Source: JANNGZ01 sp031404155 (GTDB taxonomy: Bacteria; Pseudomonadota; Gammaproteobacteria; Burkholderiales; Burkholderiaceae_C). Taken from it: DNA of 17,144 bases. The DNA lies in the NCBI GenBank assembly GCA_031404155.1, contig JANNGZ010000459.1:1-17144 (forward strand), given 5' to 3'. Positions within the stretch are counted from its first letter, which is position 1. The number at the start of each line of letters is the position of its first letter. Below the pieces are notes generated by a model. The model ran no database searches and was not told the origin of the DNA. It worked only from the letters and a program-made list of their open reading frames with translations. Both the position numbers and the translations under genes were made by a program. Shown piece by piece: positions 7,520-14,161 of this stretch.

Positions 7520-8395
7520 CTACAAGGCCTTGGCCTCGAAGGTGTTGCACTGCGCGAGGCTGCCGCTTTGCACCCCGCGCCGGAACCAGGCGCTGCGCTG
7601 CGCGCTGGTGCCATGGGTGAAGCTCTCCGGCACGATGCTGCCCTGCGACTTGCGCTGCAAGGTGTCGTCGCCGATCTGCGACGCGGCGTTCAGTGCCTCT
7701 TCCAGGTCGCCCTGGTCGAGCCAGCCCTTGCCCTTTTGCGAATGGTGGGTCCAGACGCCGGCGAAGCAGTCGGCCTGCAGCTCCAGGCGCACCGACAGGT
7801 TGTTCATCTGAGCCTCGCCCACCTTGCCGCGCATCGCATCCACCCGCGCCGAAATGCCGAGCAGGTTCTGCACATGGTGCGAGACCTCGTGCGCCACCAC
7901 GTAGGCCTGCGCGAAGTCGCCGGGCGCGCCCAGGCGCTGGCGCAGGGTGTCGAAGAACTCGAGGTCGAGGTAGACCTTCTGGTCACCCGGGCAGTAGAAC
8001 GGGCCCATCGCCGACTGCCCGGTGCCGCAGGCCGTGGGGGTCGCGCCACGAAACAGCACCAGCTTCGGCTCGCGGTAGGTGGTGCCGCCGGATTGCATCA
8101 CCTGGCCGAACACCTGTTCGGTGTCGCGCAAGACGGTGGAGATGAACGCCGCCTGCGTGTCGCCGGCCGGCGGCTTCTGAGCCGGGCCCTGTTGCGCTTG
8201 CGGTGCCGGCTCGCCGTCGCCGCCGATCACACCTAACACGGTGAGCGGGTTGATCCCGAACATCCAGCTCGCGAGCAGCGCCACCACCACGCTGCCGACA
8301 CCGATGCTGCGGCCGCCTACCCGCATGCCGCCGCCACCGCCACTGCCACGTCGATCCTCGACGTTGTCGCTCTGCTCCTGGCCTTCCCATTTCAT
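7520..8395 (-). CDS. ypfJ: YpfJ-type neutral zinc metallopeptidase
   Basis: The 291-residue membrane-anchored protease-like protein belongs to the zinc_peptidase (YpfJ/neutral zinc metallopeptidase) family. An N-terminal Gly-rich, charged stretch with R-R-G-S-G-G-G-G-G is typical. One transmembrane segment lies near residues 30-58, followed by a Pro/Gln linker. The catalytic domain has HEVSHHVQ with His169, Glu170 and His173, and ELQADCFAGVW from 205, whose Glu or Asp probably completes zinc binding. Cys123 and Cys135 flank the conserved GPFYCP block and could form a disulfide. The start ATG has GGAG about eight bases upstream. Physiological substrates are unknown. The DUF1801 gene follows closely on the same strand. 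Confidence 0.9.
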   Translation of the reverse strand: MKWEGQEQSDNVEDRRGSGGGGGMRVGGRSIGVGSVVVALLASWMFGINPLTVLGVIGGDGEPAPQAQQGPAQKPPAGDTQAAFISTVLRDTEQVFGQVMQSGGTTYREPKLVLFRGATPTACGTGQSAMGPFYCPGDQKVYLDLEFFDTLRQRLGAPGDFAQAYVVAHEVSHHVQNLLGISARVDAMRGKVGEAQMNNLSVRLELQADCFAGVWTHHSQKGKGWLDQGDLEEALNAASQIGDDTLQRKSQGSIVPESFTHGTSAQRSAWFRRGVQSGSLAQCNTFEAKAL

Positions 8396-8495
8396 GTGCT
8401 GTCTCCGGGTTCAGTGGTGGGGCGGCGCGACGAAGGGCGCACCACTTCGACGAGTCGGGTCTGGGCCAGAGCTGGACCGCGCTGGCCCTGGCGAA

Positions 8496-9077
8496 TCAGG
8501 CTTTGGGCAGCGTGACACCACGCTGGCCCTGGTATTTGCCCCCCCGGTCCTTGTAGCTGGTTTCGCAGACCTCGTCACTCTCGAAGAACAAGACCTGCGC
8601 GCAGCCTTCGCCAGCGTAGATTTTGGCCGGCAGCGGGGTGGTGTTGCTGAACTCGAGCGTGACATACCCTTCCCACTCGGGCTCGAAGGGCGTGACGTTG
8701 ACGATGATGCCGCAGCGCGCGTAAGTGCTCTTGCCCAGGCAGATCGTGAGCACGTTGCGCGGGATGCGGAAGTACTCCACCGTGCGCGCCAGTGCAAAGC
8801 TGTTGGGCGGGATGATGCAGACATCGGCATTCATGTCGACAAAACTGCGCTCGTCGAAGGCCTTGGGGTCGACCACGGTGGAGTAGATGTTGGTGAAGAC
8901 CTTGAATTCCGGCGCGCAGCGGATGTCGTAGCCGTAACTCGAGGTGCCGTAGCTGACGATGCGTTGCGCTTGCCCGTTCGCGTCCAGCGCGGTGCGCACC
9001 TGCCCGGGCTCGAAGGGCTCGATCATGCCGTGCTGCTCGGCCATGCGGCGGATCCACTTGTCGCTCTTGATGCTCAT
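8496..9077 (-). CDS. dcd: dCTP deaminase
   Basis: The cytosolic enzyme of 193 residues converts dCTP to dUTP for thymidylate synthesis. The substrate motif GKSTYARCG at 115-123 supplies Lys116, Ser117 and Arg121. The catalytic Glu142 lies in GYVTLEFSNTTPL, and the C-terminal part, YKDRGGKYQGQRG, closes over the nucleotide in the homotrimer (family knowledge). The length is full. The start ATG overlaps by one base the stop of a 20-codon frame encoded in an upstream 62-bp tandem repeat. That repeat also supplies the ribosome binding site GGAGG, seven bases before the ATG. The next gene on the strand, the metallopeptidase, starts 100 bases after the stop. Confidence 0.95.
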   Translation of the reverse strand: MSIKSDKWIRRMAEQHGMIEPFEPGQVRTALDANGQAQRIVSYGTSSYGYDIRCAPEFKVFTNIYSTVVDPKAFDERSFVDMNADVCIIPPNSFALARTVEYFRIPRNVLTICLGKSTYARCGIIVNVTPFEPEWEGYVTLEFSNTTPLPAKIYAGEGCAQVLFFESDEVCETSYKDRGGKYQGQRGVTLPKA

Positions 9078-9195
9078 CAGGCAACCTCCGTACTACGTGC
9101 TGCGGTGAATTCGCCCTTCGGGCGGCCGTGCGGGCTCATCAGGCAACCTCCGTACTTCGTACTGCGGTGAATTCGCCCTTCGGGCGGCCGTGCGG
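9072..9195 (-). repeat. 62-bp tandem repeat, two copies, in the dcd leader
   Basis: Two head-to-tail copies, 9072-9133 and 9134-9195, differ only near GTACTACGTGC versus GTACTTCGTAC. Each carries a hairpin CGCCC-TTC-GGGCG and, read on the minus strand, ATGAGCCCG at one end and GGAGGTTGCCTGATG at the other. Each copy therefore contains a ribosome binding site, a stop and the next start. The period of 62 equals 21 codons minus one overlapping base. The element looks like a short dispersed repeat that has landed on and duplicated at a gene start. Confidence 0.9.
9077..9139 (-). CDS. Leader peptide frame 2, 20 codons, overlapping dcd start
   Basis: The frame encodes MSPHGRPKGEFTAARSTEVA and ends in TGA, whose last base is the first base of the dcd ATG (TGATG). 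It begins with the ATG that overlaps the stop of the preceding identical-type frame, and a GGAGG lies seven bases before that ATG. Translation, if it occurs, would be coupled to dcd. It may have no peptide function and simply reflect a repeat that carries start signals. Confidence 0.35.
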   Translation of the reverse strand: MSPHGRPKGEFTAARSTEVA

Positions 9196-9201
9196 GCTCA
9201 T
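9139..9201 (-). CDS. Leader peptide frame 1, 20 codons, upstream of frame 2
   Basis: The frame encodes MSPHGRPKGEFTAVRSTEVA, one residue different from the second frame, and its TGA overlaps the next ATG by one base. Its own ATG at 9201 is outside the repeat's GGAGG, so initiation here is less certain. It belongs to the 62-bp repeat pair in front of dcd. Confidence 0.28.
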   Translation of the reverse strand: MSPHGRPKGEFTAVRSTEVA

Positions 9202-9297
9202 GCCCTGCCTTCGATTTGCGCTGCGATTCTAGGAGCCCACCAAAGTCCGGCGTGGCTAAGATACAGACCATCGTCATTCCGCTACCGGGAGACCGCC

Positions 9298-9828
9298 ATG
9301 CGCACTGCCGTCGAGTTGCTCTCGGACTATGCCGCGTGCCACCGCGACCGCCGCAACATCGCCACCCACCTGGTCGGTGTGCCGATGATCGTGTTCGCGG
9401 TCTGCGTGCTGCTGTCGCGCCCGGCGTTTGCGCTGGGCACGGTCGTGGTGTCGCCGGTGTGGGCGGTGCTCGCGCTCAGCTCGCTGTGGTACCTCACACG
9501 CGGGGCCTTCGCGCTTGGGCTGGTCACCAGCGCCGCGATGGTGCTGATGGTGGCGGCGGCCGAACGTATCGCCGCGGGCAGCACCGCCACCTGGCTCGCG
9601 GTGGGCGTGGGCCTGTTCATCGTCGGCTGGGTGATCCAGTTCATCGGCCACCACTATGAAGGCCGCAAACCGGCGTTTGTCGACGACATCGTGGGCCTGA
9701 TGATCGGCCCCTACTTCGTCGTCGCCGAGATCATGTTCGCGGCCGGATGGAACAAGCCCTTGCTGGCCGAGATCGAGCGGCGCGTCGGGCCCACGCACCT
9801 GCGCGATATCAGCGCAGTGCGTCCGTAG
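9298..9828 (+). CDS. Mpo1-like membrane protein (DUF962)
   Basis: The 176-residue integral membrane protein belongs to the Mpo1/YGL010w (DUF962) family; yeast Mpo1 is an Fe(II)-dependent dioxygenase of 2-hydroxy fatty acids. The conserved blocks are YAACHRDRRNIATHLVGVP, with His15, Asn20 and His24, and IQFIGHHYEGRKPAF, with His118/His119 and Glu121. About four transmembrane segments lie between and after them. The start ATG has GGGAGA about five bases upstream; an earlier in-frame start would add an unlikely 36 residues running through the intergenic region. The last nine residues, LRDISAVRP, and the stop codon come from the first copy of a tandem repeat, so the native C-terminus was probably replaced or extended. 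The bacterial substrate is unknown. Confidence 0.85.
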   Translation: MRTAVELLSDYAACHRDRRNIATHLVGVPMIVFAVCVLLSRPAFALGTVVVSPVWAVLALSSLWYLTRGAFALGLVTSAAMVLMVAAAERIAAGSTATWLAVGVGLFIVGWVIQFIGHHYEGRKPAFVDDIVGLMIGPYFVVAEIMFAAGWNKPLLAEIERRVGPTHLRDISAVRP

Positions 9829-9907
9829 GGGCTCACCTGCGCGATGTATCAGCGCAGTGCGTCCGTAGGGGCTCACCGGCGCGACATGAGCGCAGTGCGT
9901 CCGTAGG
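9796..9907. repeat. Three-copy 38-40 bp tandem repeat at the end of the Mpo1-like gene
   Basis: The 19-base core AGCGCAGTGCGTCCGTAGG is perfect at 9811-9829, 9851-9869 and 9889-9907, giving periods of 40 and 38. Between cores lies a less conserved GCTCACCNGCGCGA segment. The first copy holds the stop of the Mpo1-like gene. The array ends about 33 bases before the hydrolase-cyclase start. Copy number could vary by slippage. No transposase is nearby. Confidence 0.9.
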
Positions 9908-9940
9908 TCGCCGCCTGCGCCTTGTCGTCGAAGCCGGACC

Positions 9941-11269
9941 ATGACTCCCGAGACCCGATACGCCAGCAGCGGCGGCGTCAGCATCGCCTACCAGGTGCTC
10001 GGCGATGCTGCGTTGGACCTGGTGGTGGTGCCGGGCTGGCTGTCGAACCTCGAAGCCACCTGGGAGGACCCCGACCGCGACGCCTTCTACCGCCGCCTCG
10101 CCCAGTTCTCGCGCCTGATCCTGTTCGACAAGCGCGGCACCGGGCTCTCGGACCGCGTGGCCGAACTGCCCTCGCTGGAGGTGCGCATGGACGATGTGCG
10201 CGCCGTGCTCGACGCGGTGGGCTCGCAGCGCGCCGCCTTGTGCGGCTGGTCCGAGGGCGGGCCGATGTGCGCGCTGTACGCGGCCACCTATCCGCAGCGC
10301 ACCTCCGCGCTGATCATGGTCGGCTCCTATCCGCGCATGATGGCCGCACCGGGTTACGAGTTCGGGCGCACCCAGGAACAGCTCGACGCCCTGCTCGTCG
10401 AGATCGAACACGATTGGGGCGGGCCGGTGGGCATCGACCTGCGCGCGCCGAGCCGCAGCGGCGACGAGGCCTTCCGCCAGCGTTGGGCACGCTTCCTGCG
10501 CATGAGCGCGAGCCCCGCGGCGGCGGCGGCGGCGCTGCTGCGCATGAACGCGCAAGTCGACATTCGCGACCTGCTGCCGAGCATCCTGGTGCCGACGCTG
10601 ATCCTGCACAGCGCGAACGACCGCGCGCTGCGAGTGGAGGGCAGCCGCTACATGGCCGAGCGCATCCCGCGGGCGAAGTACATCGAGCTGCAGGGCATCG
10701 ACCACCTGCCGTACCTGAGCGACTCCGAGGCCATCACCGGTGCGATCGAAGAGTTCCTCACCGGCATGCGCCACCACGAGGTCGACGACCGGGTGCTCGC
10801 CAGCGTGCTCTTCACCGACATCGTCGGCGCCACCGAGACCGCCGCGAGCCTGGGCGACAAAGGCTGGCGCGACTTGCTCTCGCGCCACCATGAAGCGGTA
10901 CGCCACGAGCTGCAGCGTTTCCGGGGCCGCGAGATCGACACCGCCGGCGACGGTTTTTTTGCTGCCTTCGACGGCCCGGCGCGCGCGGTGCGCTGCGCCT
11001 GCGCAATCGGCGATGCGGTGCGGCCGCTCGGCCTGGCGCTGCGCGCCGGCGTGCACACCGGGGAGTGCGAGGTGATCGGCGACAAGTTCGGCGGCATCGC
11101 GGTGCACATCGGCGCACGCATCGCGGCCTGCGCCAGCGCGGGCGAAGTGCTGGTCTCGCGCATGGTGAAAGACCTGGTCTCGGGCTCGGGCCTGTCGTTC
11201 CTTGACCGAGGCCAGGTGTCCCTGAAGGGCATTCCCGGGCAGTGGCAGCTGTTCGCGGTGGAGCGTTGA
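9941..11269 (+). CDS. Alpha/beta-hydrolase fused to class III nucleotide cyclase
   Basis: The 442-residue predicted cytoplasmic fusion protein starts with an alpha/beta-hydrolase (about 10-275) with an apparently intact triad: Ser104 in GWSEGG, Asp227 in HSAND and His255 in GIDHLPYL. A class III adenylate/guanylate cyclase homology domain (about 283-442) follows, with metal-binding Asp293 in LFTDIVG and Asp337 in DTAGDGFF. The position that normally holds the base-specifying Lys before the GDG loop appears to be Asp333, and the usual Asn of the VNxxxR motif is His389, although Arg393 is kept. Substrate choice and even activity are therefore open. The hydrolase may act as a sensor of a small ligand (inference). 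Only a weak ribosome binding site precedes the ATG. It is convergent with fdhD, 29 bases apart. Confidence 0.88.
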   Translation: MTPETRYASSGGVSIAYQVLGDAALDLVVVPGWLSNLEATWEDPDRDAFYRRLAQFSRLILFDKRGTGLSDRVAELPSLEVRMDDVRAVLDAVGSQRAALCGWSEGGPMCALYAATYPQRTSALIMVGSYPRMMAAPGYEFGRTQEQLDALLVEIEHDWGGPVGIDLRAPSRSGDEAFRQRWARFLRMSASPAAAAAALLRMNAQVDIRDLLPSILVPTLILHSANDRALRVEGSRYMAERIPRAKYIELQGIDHLPYLSDSEAITGAIEEFLTGMRHHEVDDRVLASVLFTDIVGATETAASLGDKGWRDLLSRHHEAVRHELQRFRGREIDTAGDGFFAAFDGPARAVRCACAIGDAVRPLGLALRAGVHTGECEVIGDKFGGIAVHIGARIAACASAGEVLVSRMVKDLVSGSGLSFLDRGQVSLKGIPGQWQLFAVER

Positions 11270-11301
11270 CCGGCCCCCGGCACGAGTGCCGAGTTCGGTC
11301 A
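11267..11301. terminator. Nested hairpin between convergent cyclase and fdhD genes
   Basis: The outer arms TGACCG (11267-11272) and CGGTCA (11296-11301) contain the stop codons of the two convergent genes. The inner arms CGGCAC (11278-11283) and GTGCCG (11286-11291) close over a two-base loop. It is symmetric and probably terminates or separates both transcripts, but no T tract is present, so intrinsic termination is unsure. Confidence 0.45.
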
Positions 11302-12192
11302 GCCCGCAATCACCCGCACCGGCGGCCGCTCGGGCTCGGGCTCGGCGTCGAAGCGCTCGAAGCCGCAGTAGCAGATGAAGTGCTTGTGGCTGGCGCGGCC
11401 GAAGAGCGTCATACCCAGGCGGCTGGCGAGTTCGTAGCCCATCTGCGTGACCCCGTTGCGCGAGACCACGATCGGCACGCCGAGTTGCGCGGACTTCATC
11501 ACCATCTCGCTGGTGAGCCGGCCGGTGGTGTAGAAGACCTTGTCGGCGCCCTGGCTCAGCGGCCCGTCGCCCTGCATCCACATCCAGCCGGCGATGGTGT
11601 CGATCGCGTTGTGGCGGCCCACGTCCTCGATGAACTTGAGCATCTCGGTGCCGCGGAACAGCGCACAGCCGTGCACCGAGCCCGCGCTGCGGTGCACGCT
11701 GTCCTGTTTGCGCATCGCCTCGTTCATCGCCTGCAGCGTGGACTGGCGGATGCGCGCGGCCGAGGGCGGCGGCAGGCGCACCGCGTCCAGCTCGGTCATC
11801 AGGTCGCCGAACATCGTGCCCTGGCCACAGCCGGTGGTGACGACACGCTTGGCGGTGCGCTGCTCAAAGCTCTCAATGCCGTGGCGGGTCTTCACCGCCA
11901 CCGCGTCAACCTCCCAGTCCACGGTGACCGAATCCACGTCGCCCGGTGAATCGACCAGGCGCTGGTTGCGCAGGTAGCCGAGCGCCAGCAGCTCGGGCGC
12001 GACGCCGAGCGTCATCAAGGTCACCAGCTCGCGCTTGTCGACAAAGAGTGTGAGCGGCCGCTCAGCCGGGATTTCGATGCTGCGGCGCTGGCCGAATTCG
12101 TCGAGCACTTCCACCTCACGCGTGAGCGGGGCACGCGCCTGAGTCAGGCGCGGCAGGGGCGGATCGGGTTTGGCGGCGGGCTGCGAGGGCAT
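11299..12192 (-). CDS. fdhD: Formate dehydrogenase sulfurtransferase FdhD
   Basis: The 297-residue protein is the accessory factor that passes sulfur from IscS to the molybdenum cofactor and is needed for active formate dehydrogenase. Counted from the chosen ATG, the family blocks are TTGCGQGTMFGD with Cys122, SVHGCALF, FIEDVGRHNAIDT, and YTTGRLTSEMVMKSAQLGVPI. The E. coli protein has a CxxC loop (Cys121/Cys124), whereas here only one Cys is left, in TGCGQG. Two more Cys near the C-terminus (ICYCGFERF) are retained. I chose the ATG at 12192; a TTG two codons upstream is the alternative, and neither has a clear ribosome binding site. It is the last gene of the operon, 92 bases after the small exported protein gene. 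Confidence 0.93.
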   Translation of the reverse strand: MPSQPAAKPDPPLPRLTQARAPLTREVEVLDEFGQRRSIEIPAERPLTLFVDKRELVTLMTLGVAPELLALGYLRNQRLVDSPGDVDSVTVDWEVDAVAVKTRHGIESFEQRTAKRVVTTGCGQGTMFGDLMTELDAVRLPPPSAARIRQSTLQAMNEAMRKQDSVHRSAGSVHGCALFRGTEMLKFIEDVGRHNAIDTIAGWMWMQGDGPLSQGADKVFYTTGRLTSEMVMKSAQLGVPIVVSRNGVTQMGYELASRLGMTLFGRASHKHFICYCGFERFDAEPEPERPPVRVIAG

Positions 12193-12284
12193 CGGCAAGG
12201 AGATTGGCGGCGCAGTACAAGGCGGCCGCGGCGCCAGCTTACGCGAGCGCCCCGCCCCGCGTCATGCCCAGGCCAGAAGGGTGC

Positions 12285-12650
12285 CTACTTCTTCGGCGTT
12301 GCGGCCGCGGCAACCGGCGCTGAGGGTGCCGCCGGTGCGGCCGCCGTTGGCGCGACGGCAGGCGGCGGGTAGACAAAGGCGCCCGGGTCGGCACAGGCCG
12401 GCGTGGCCACGGCGGGTTTGGTCTCCTTGGCGGCCTTCTTGGCGTCGGCCACGTACTTGGCCGCCACCTTGTCGATCGACAAGCAGAGCTTGTAGTTGTC
12501 GACCTTGCCACCATGCGCGGCCTTGGCCGCGGCTTCGGCCGCCTTGGCCTTGGCGTCGTCGGTCGGCGGCGGCAGCTTGGCCAGCGCGACACTCGAAGCG
12601 ACGGTGGCCAGGGCGAAAATCAAAGCGGAGCGGGTGACGATGCGCTTCAT
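12285..12650 (-). CDS. Small exported protein of the formate dehydrogenase operon
   Basis: The family is not recognised. It has 121 residues and starts at the ATG preceded by AGGAGAG (12654-12660). Signal peptide residues 1-24 end VALA before Lys25. The mature part has an Ala/Lys-rich helical segment (32-80) and two cysteines, Cys56 in YKLCLSID and Cys86 in TPACADPG, that could form a disulfide or bind a cofactor. A Pro/Ala-rich C-terminal tail ends PKK. The position between the cytochrome b subunit gene (47-base gap) and fdhD suggests a periplasmic helper or small subunit of the enzyme (inference). The frame is open far upstream, but inside the cytochrome gene in another phase, which is a shadow. 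Confidence 0.75.
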   Translation of the reverse strand: MKRIVTRSALIFALATVASSVALAKLPPPTDDAKAKAAEAAAKAAHGGKVDNYKLCLSIDKVAAKYVADAKKAAKETKPAVATPACADPGAFVYPPPAVAPTAAAPAAPSAPVAAAATPKK

Positions 12651-12697
12651 GCGCTCTCCTCGATCGGTGGGATTCGAATGTTGACGCGTCATCGTCG

Positions 12698-13876
12698 TCA
12701 AACCTTGGCCTGGCCGGCCAGCGGCGTGACTTGCGCGGGCAATGGCGTCGAACGCTGCGCCGCGATCTTGCCGGCGCGCACATCGTCGGCCCAGAGTGCG
12801 TGGTGCTCGTGCGCCCACTCTTCGTCGACATAGCCGGTGCGCATCGCACTGAACGCGCCCTTCATGCCGATGGTGCCGAGGTAGATGTGGCCGGCAAACA
12901 TGGCGACCATCAGCAGCGCGGAAACGGCGTGGATCATGTGGGCGATCTGCATGTCGGAGCGGGTGTACTGCAGGCCCGGAATCAGCTTGTCCAGCGTCAG
13001 CCCGGAGCTGACGACGAAGAAACCGAGCAGGAACACGCCGCCCCAGAAGATCACCTTTTCGCCCGCGTTGAAGCGGTGCGATGGCACCTCCTCGCCGCCG
13101 AACAGGCCACCCGCCTTGGCCACCCATTTCACGTCGTATGCCTTGGGGAAGTTGTCCTTCAAAAAGGTGATGAAGACCACCACCACCGAGACCGCGAACA
13201 GCGGCCCGGCAAAGTTGTGTGCGGTCTTCAGCGCGTAGGTGAGCCAGCCGAACAGCGTGCCGCCGATCACCGGCAGCAGGATGAACTTGCCGAACGCCAT
13301 CACCAGGCCCGACACCGCGAGCACGACGAAGGTGATCGCGTTGGTCCAGTGCGCGGCGCGTTCGAAGGGTGTGAAACGCTCGATGCGTTTCGGGCCGCTG
13401 GTTTCATGCCCGATCGGGCCGCGGCCCCAGTAGAACAGCGCGATCGCCAGCGCGACGATCAGCAGCAGCGCGCCGCCATAGGGAATGATCCAGTTGTTGC
13501 GCACCTGCCGCCAAGCCTCGCCGGCGGTGGAAAGTTTCGAGCCGGGGTACTGCACGAAGGACTGCACCAGCGTGCCCATTTCGATGCCGGGCAGGCTGAC
13601 ATAGCCCTCCTGTTGGCCCGACTCGCGCACACCACGCCAGAAGGGCGCATTGTTGCCCGGCTGGGTCTTGCCGCGCTGCGCATTGTTCTCGTCGGCCTTG
13701 GGTTCGGCCTGCGCAACGAAGCCTGCGGGTGGTCCTTTCGGCGCCTCAGCGGGGGCTGCTGGTGCCGCCGGCGTTGCCGCGGTCACCGGCGGTGCCGCGC
13801 CCTGCTGGGCCAGCGCGCCGGTCGCGCCGCAAACCAATCCAGCGCTCAACCACAGCGCTCGCATCCAAGCGTTCAT
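12698..13876 (-). CDS. Formate dehydrogenase cytochrome b556 (gamma) subunit
   Basis: The 392-residue membrane anchor takes electrons from the iron-sulfur subunit and reduces quinone. A cleavable signal peptide (1-23, ending ALA) and a long Pro/Ala-rich then polar periplasmic extension (24-130) precede four or five transmembrane helices from about 132 to 345. Heme-ligand candidates fit E. coli FdnI: His176 in HWTNAITF (His18), His220 in KTAHNF (His57), and His316 and His330, spaced 14 residues like His155 and His169. The FTPFERAAHW block is typical of the family. AGGGGAG precedes the ATG. The N-terminal extension makes it nearly twice as long as FdnI (about 217 aa), a form common in FDH3-type clusters, as far as I recall. 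Confidence 0.92.
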   Translation of the reverse strand: MNAWMRALWLSAGLVCGATGALAQQGAAPPVTAATPAAPAAPAEAPKGPPAGFVAQAEPKADENNAQRGKTQPGNNAPFWRGVRESGQQEGYVSLPGIEMGTLVQSFVQYPGSKLSTAGEAWRQVRNNWIIPYGGALLLIVALAIALFYWGRGPIGHETSGPKRIERFTPFERAAHWTNAITFVVLAVSGLVMAFGKFILLPVIGGTLFGWLTYALKTAHNFAGPLFAVSVVVVFITFLKDNFPKAYDVKWVAKAGGLFGGEEVPSHRFNAGEKVIFWGGVFLLGFFVVSSGLTLDKLIPGLQYTRSDMQIAHMIHAVSALLMVAMFAGHIYLGTIGMKGAFSAMRTGYVDEEWAHEHHALWADDVRAGKIAAQRSTPLPAQVTPLAGQAKV

Positions 13877-13918
13877 GCCCGCTCCCCTCTCGATTCGATC
13901 AGCGGCTTGCCGCGGAAG

Positions 13919-14161
13919 TCACTTGGCCGCAGCAGGGGCGCGCGAGTATTCGTTCTGCGCCTGCGCGCGAGCACGCATGTGCTCTTCCCAGGCCTGGGCA
14001 TCGCCGCTCTTCCAGTTGCCGGCCACATGGGCCGGCGCGGCGTCGTAGGCCTTGCCGTCGGATTTCTTGGCCGAGGGCGAAGCGGTCTGCGCCTTCTCCC
14101 CGCAGGCGGCAAGAGCGACACTTGTGGCGGCCAGCAGGTAGATGGTGGTGCGCAGCATCAT
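13919..14161 (-). CDS. Small lipoprotein of the formate dehydrogenase operon
   Basis: The 80-residue predicted lipoprotein has a signal peptide with lipobox LAAC and Cys20 as lipid site. A polar mature part follows, with a conserved-looking centre (HVAGNWKSGDAQAWEEHMRA). It belongs to no family I can name. Its start overlaps the end of the iron-sulfur subunit gene: ATGATG at 14161-14156 contains that gene's TGA, so translation is coupled whichever ATG is used. The cytochrome b gene follows 42 bases later. This position between the beta and gamma subunit genes suggests a small structural or assembly role at the membrane for formate dehydrogenase (inference). Confidence 0.8.
   Translation of the reverse strand: MMLRTTIYLLAATSVALAACGEKAQTASPSAKKSDGKAYDAAPAHVAGNWKSGDAQAWEEHMRARAQAQNEYSRAPAAAK

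Noticed and set aside
8413..8446. Inverted repeat AGTGGT/ACCACT between dcd and the metallopeptidase gene
   Set aside because: The arms are short, the loop is 22 bases and there is no T tract. Such pairs occur by chance in this composition.
9072..9195. CRISPR-like array
   Set aside because: The copies abut without spacers and number only two, so this is a simple tandem repeat, not a CRISPR array.
9833..11581. A 582-codon open frame on the minus strand
   Set aside because: It overlaps the hydrolase-cyclase gene and part of fdhD, both with clear motifs, and its composition is typical of an antisense shadow.
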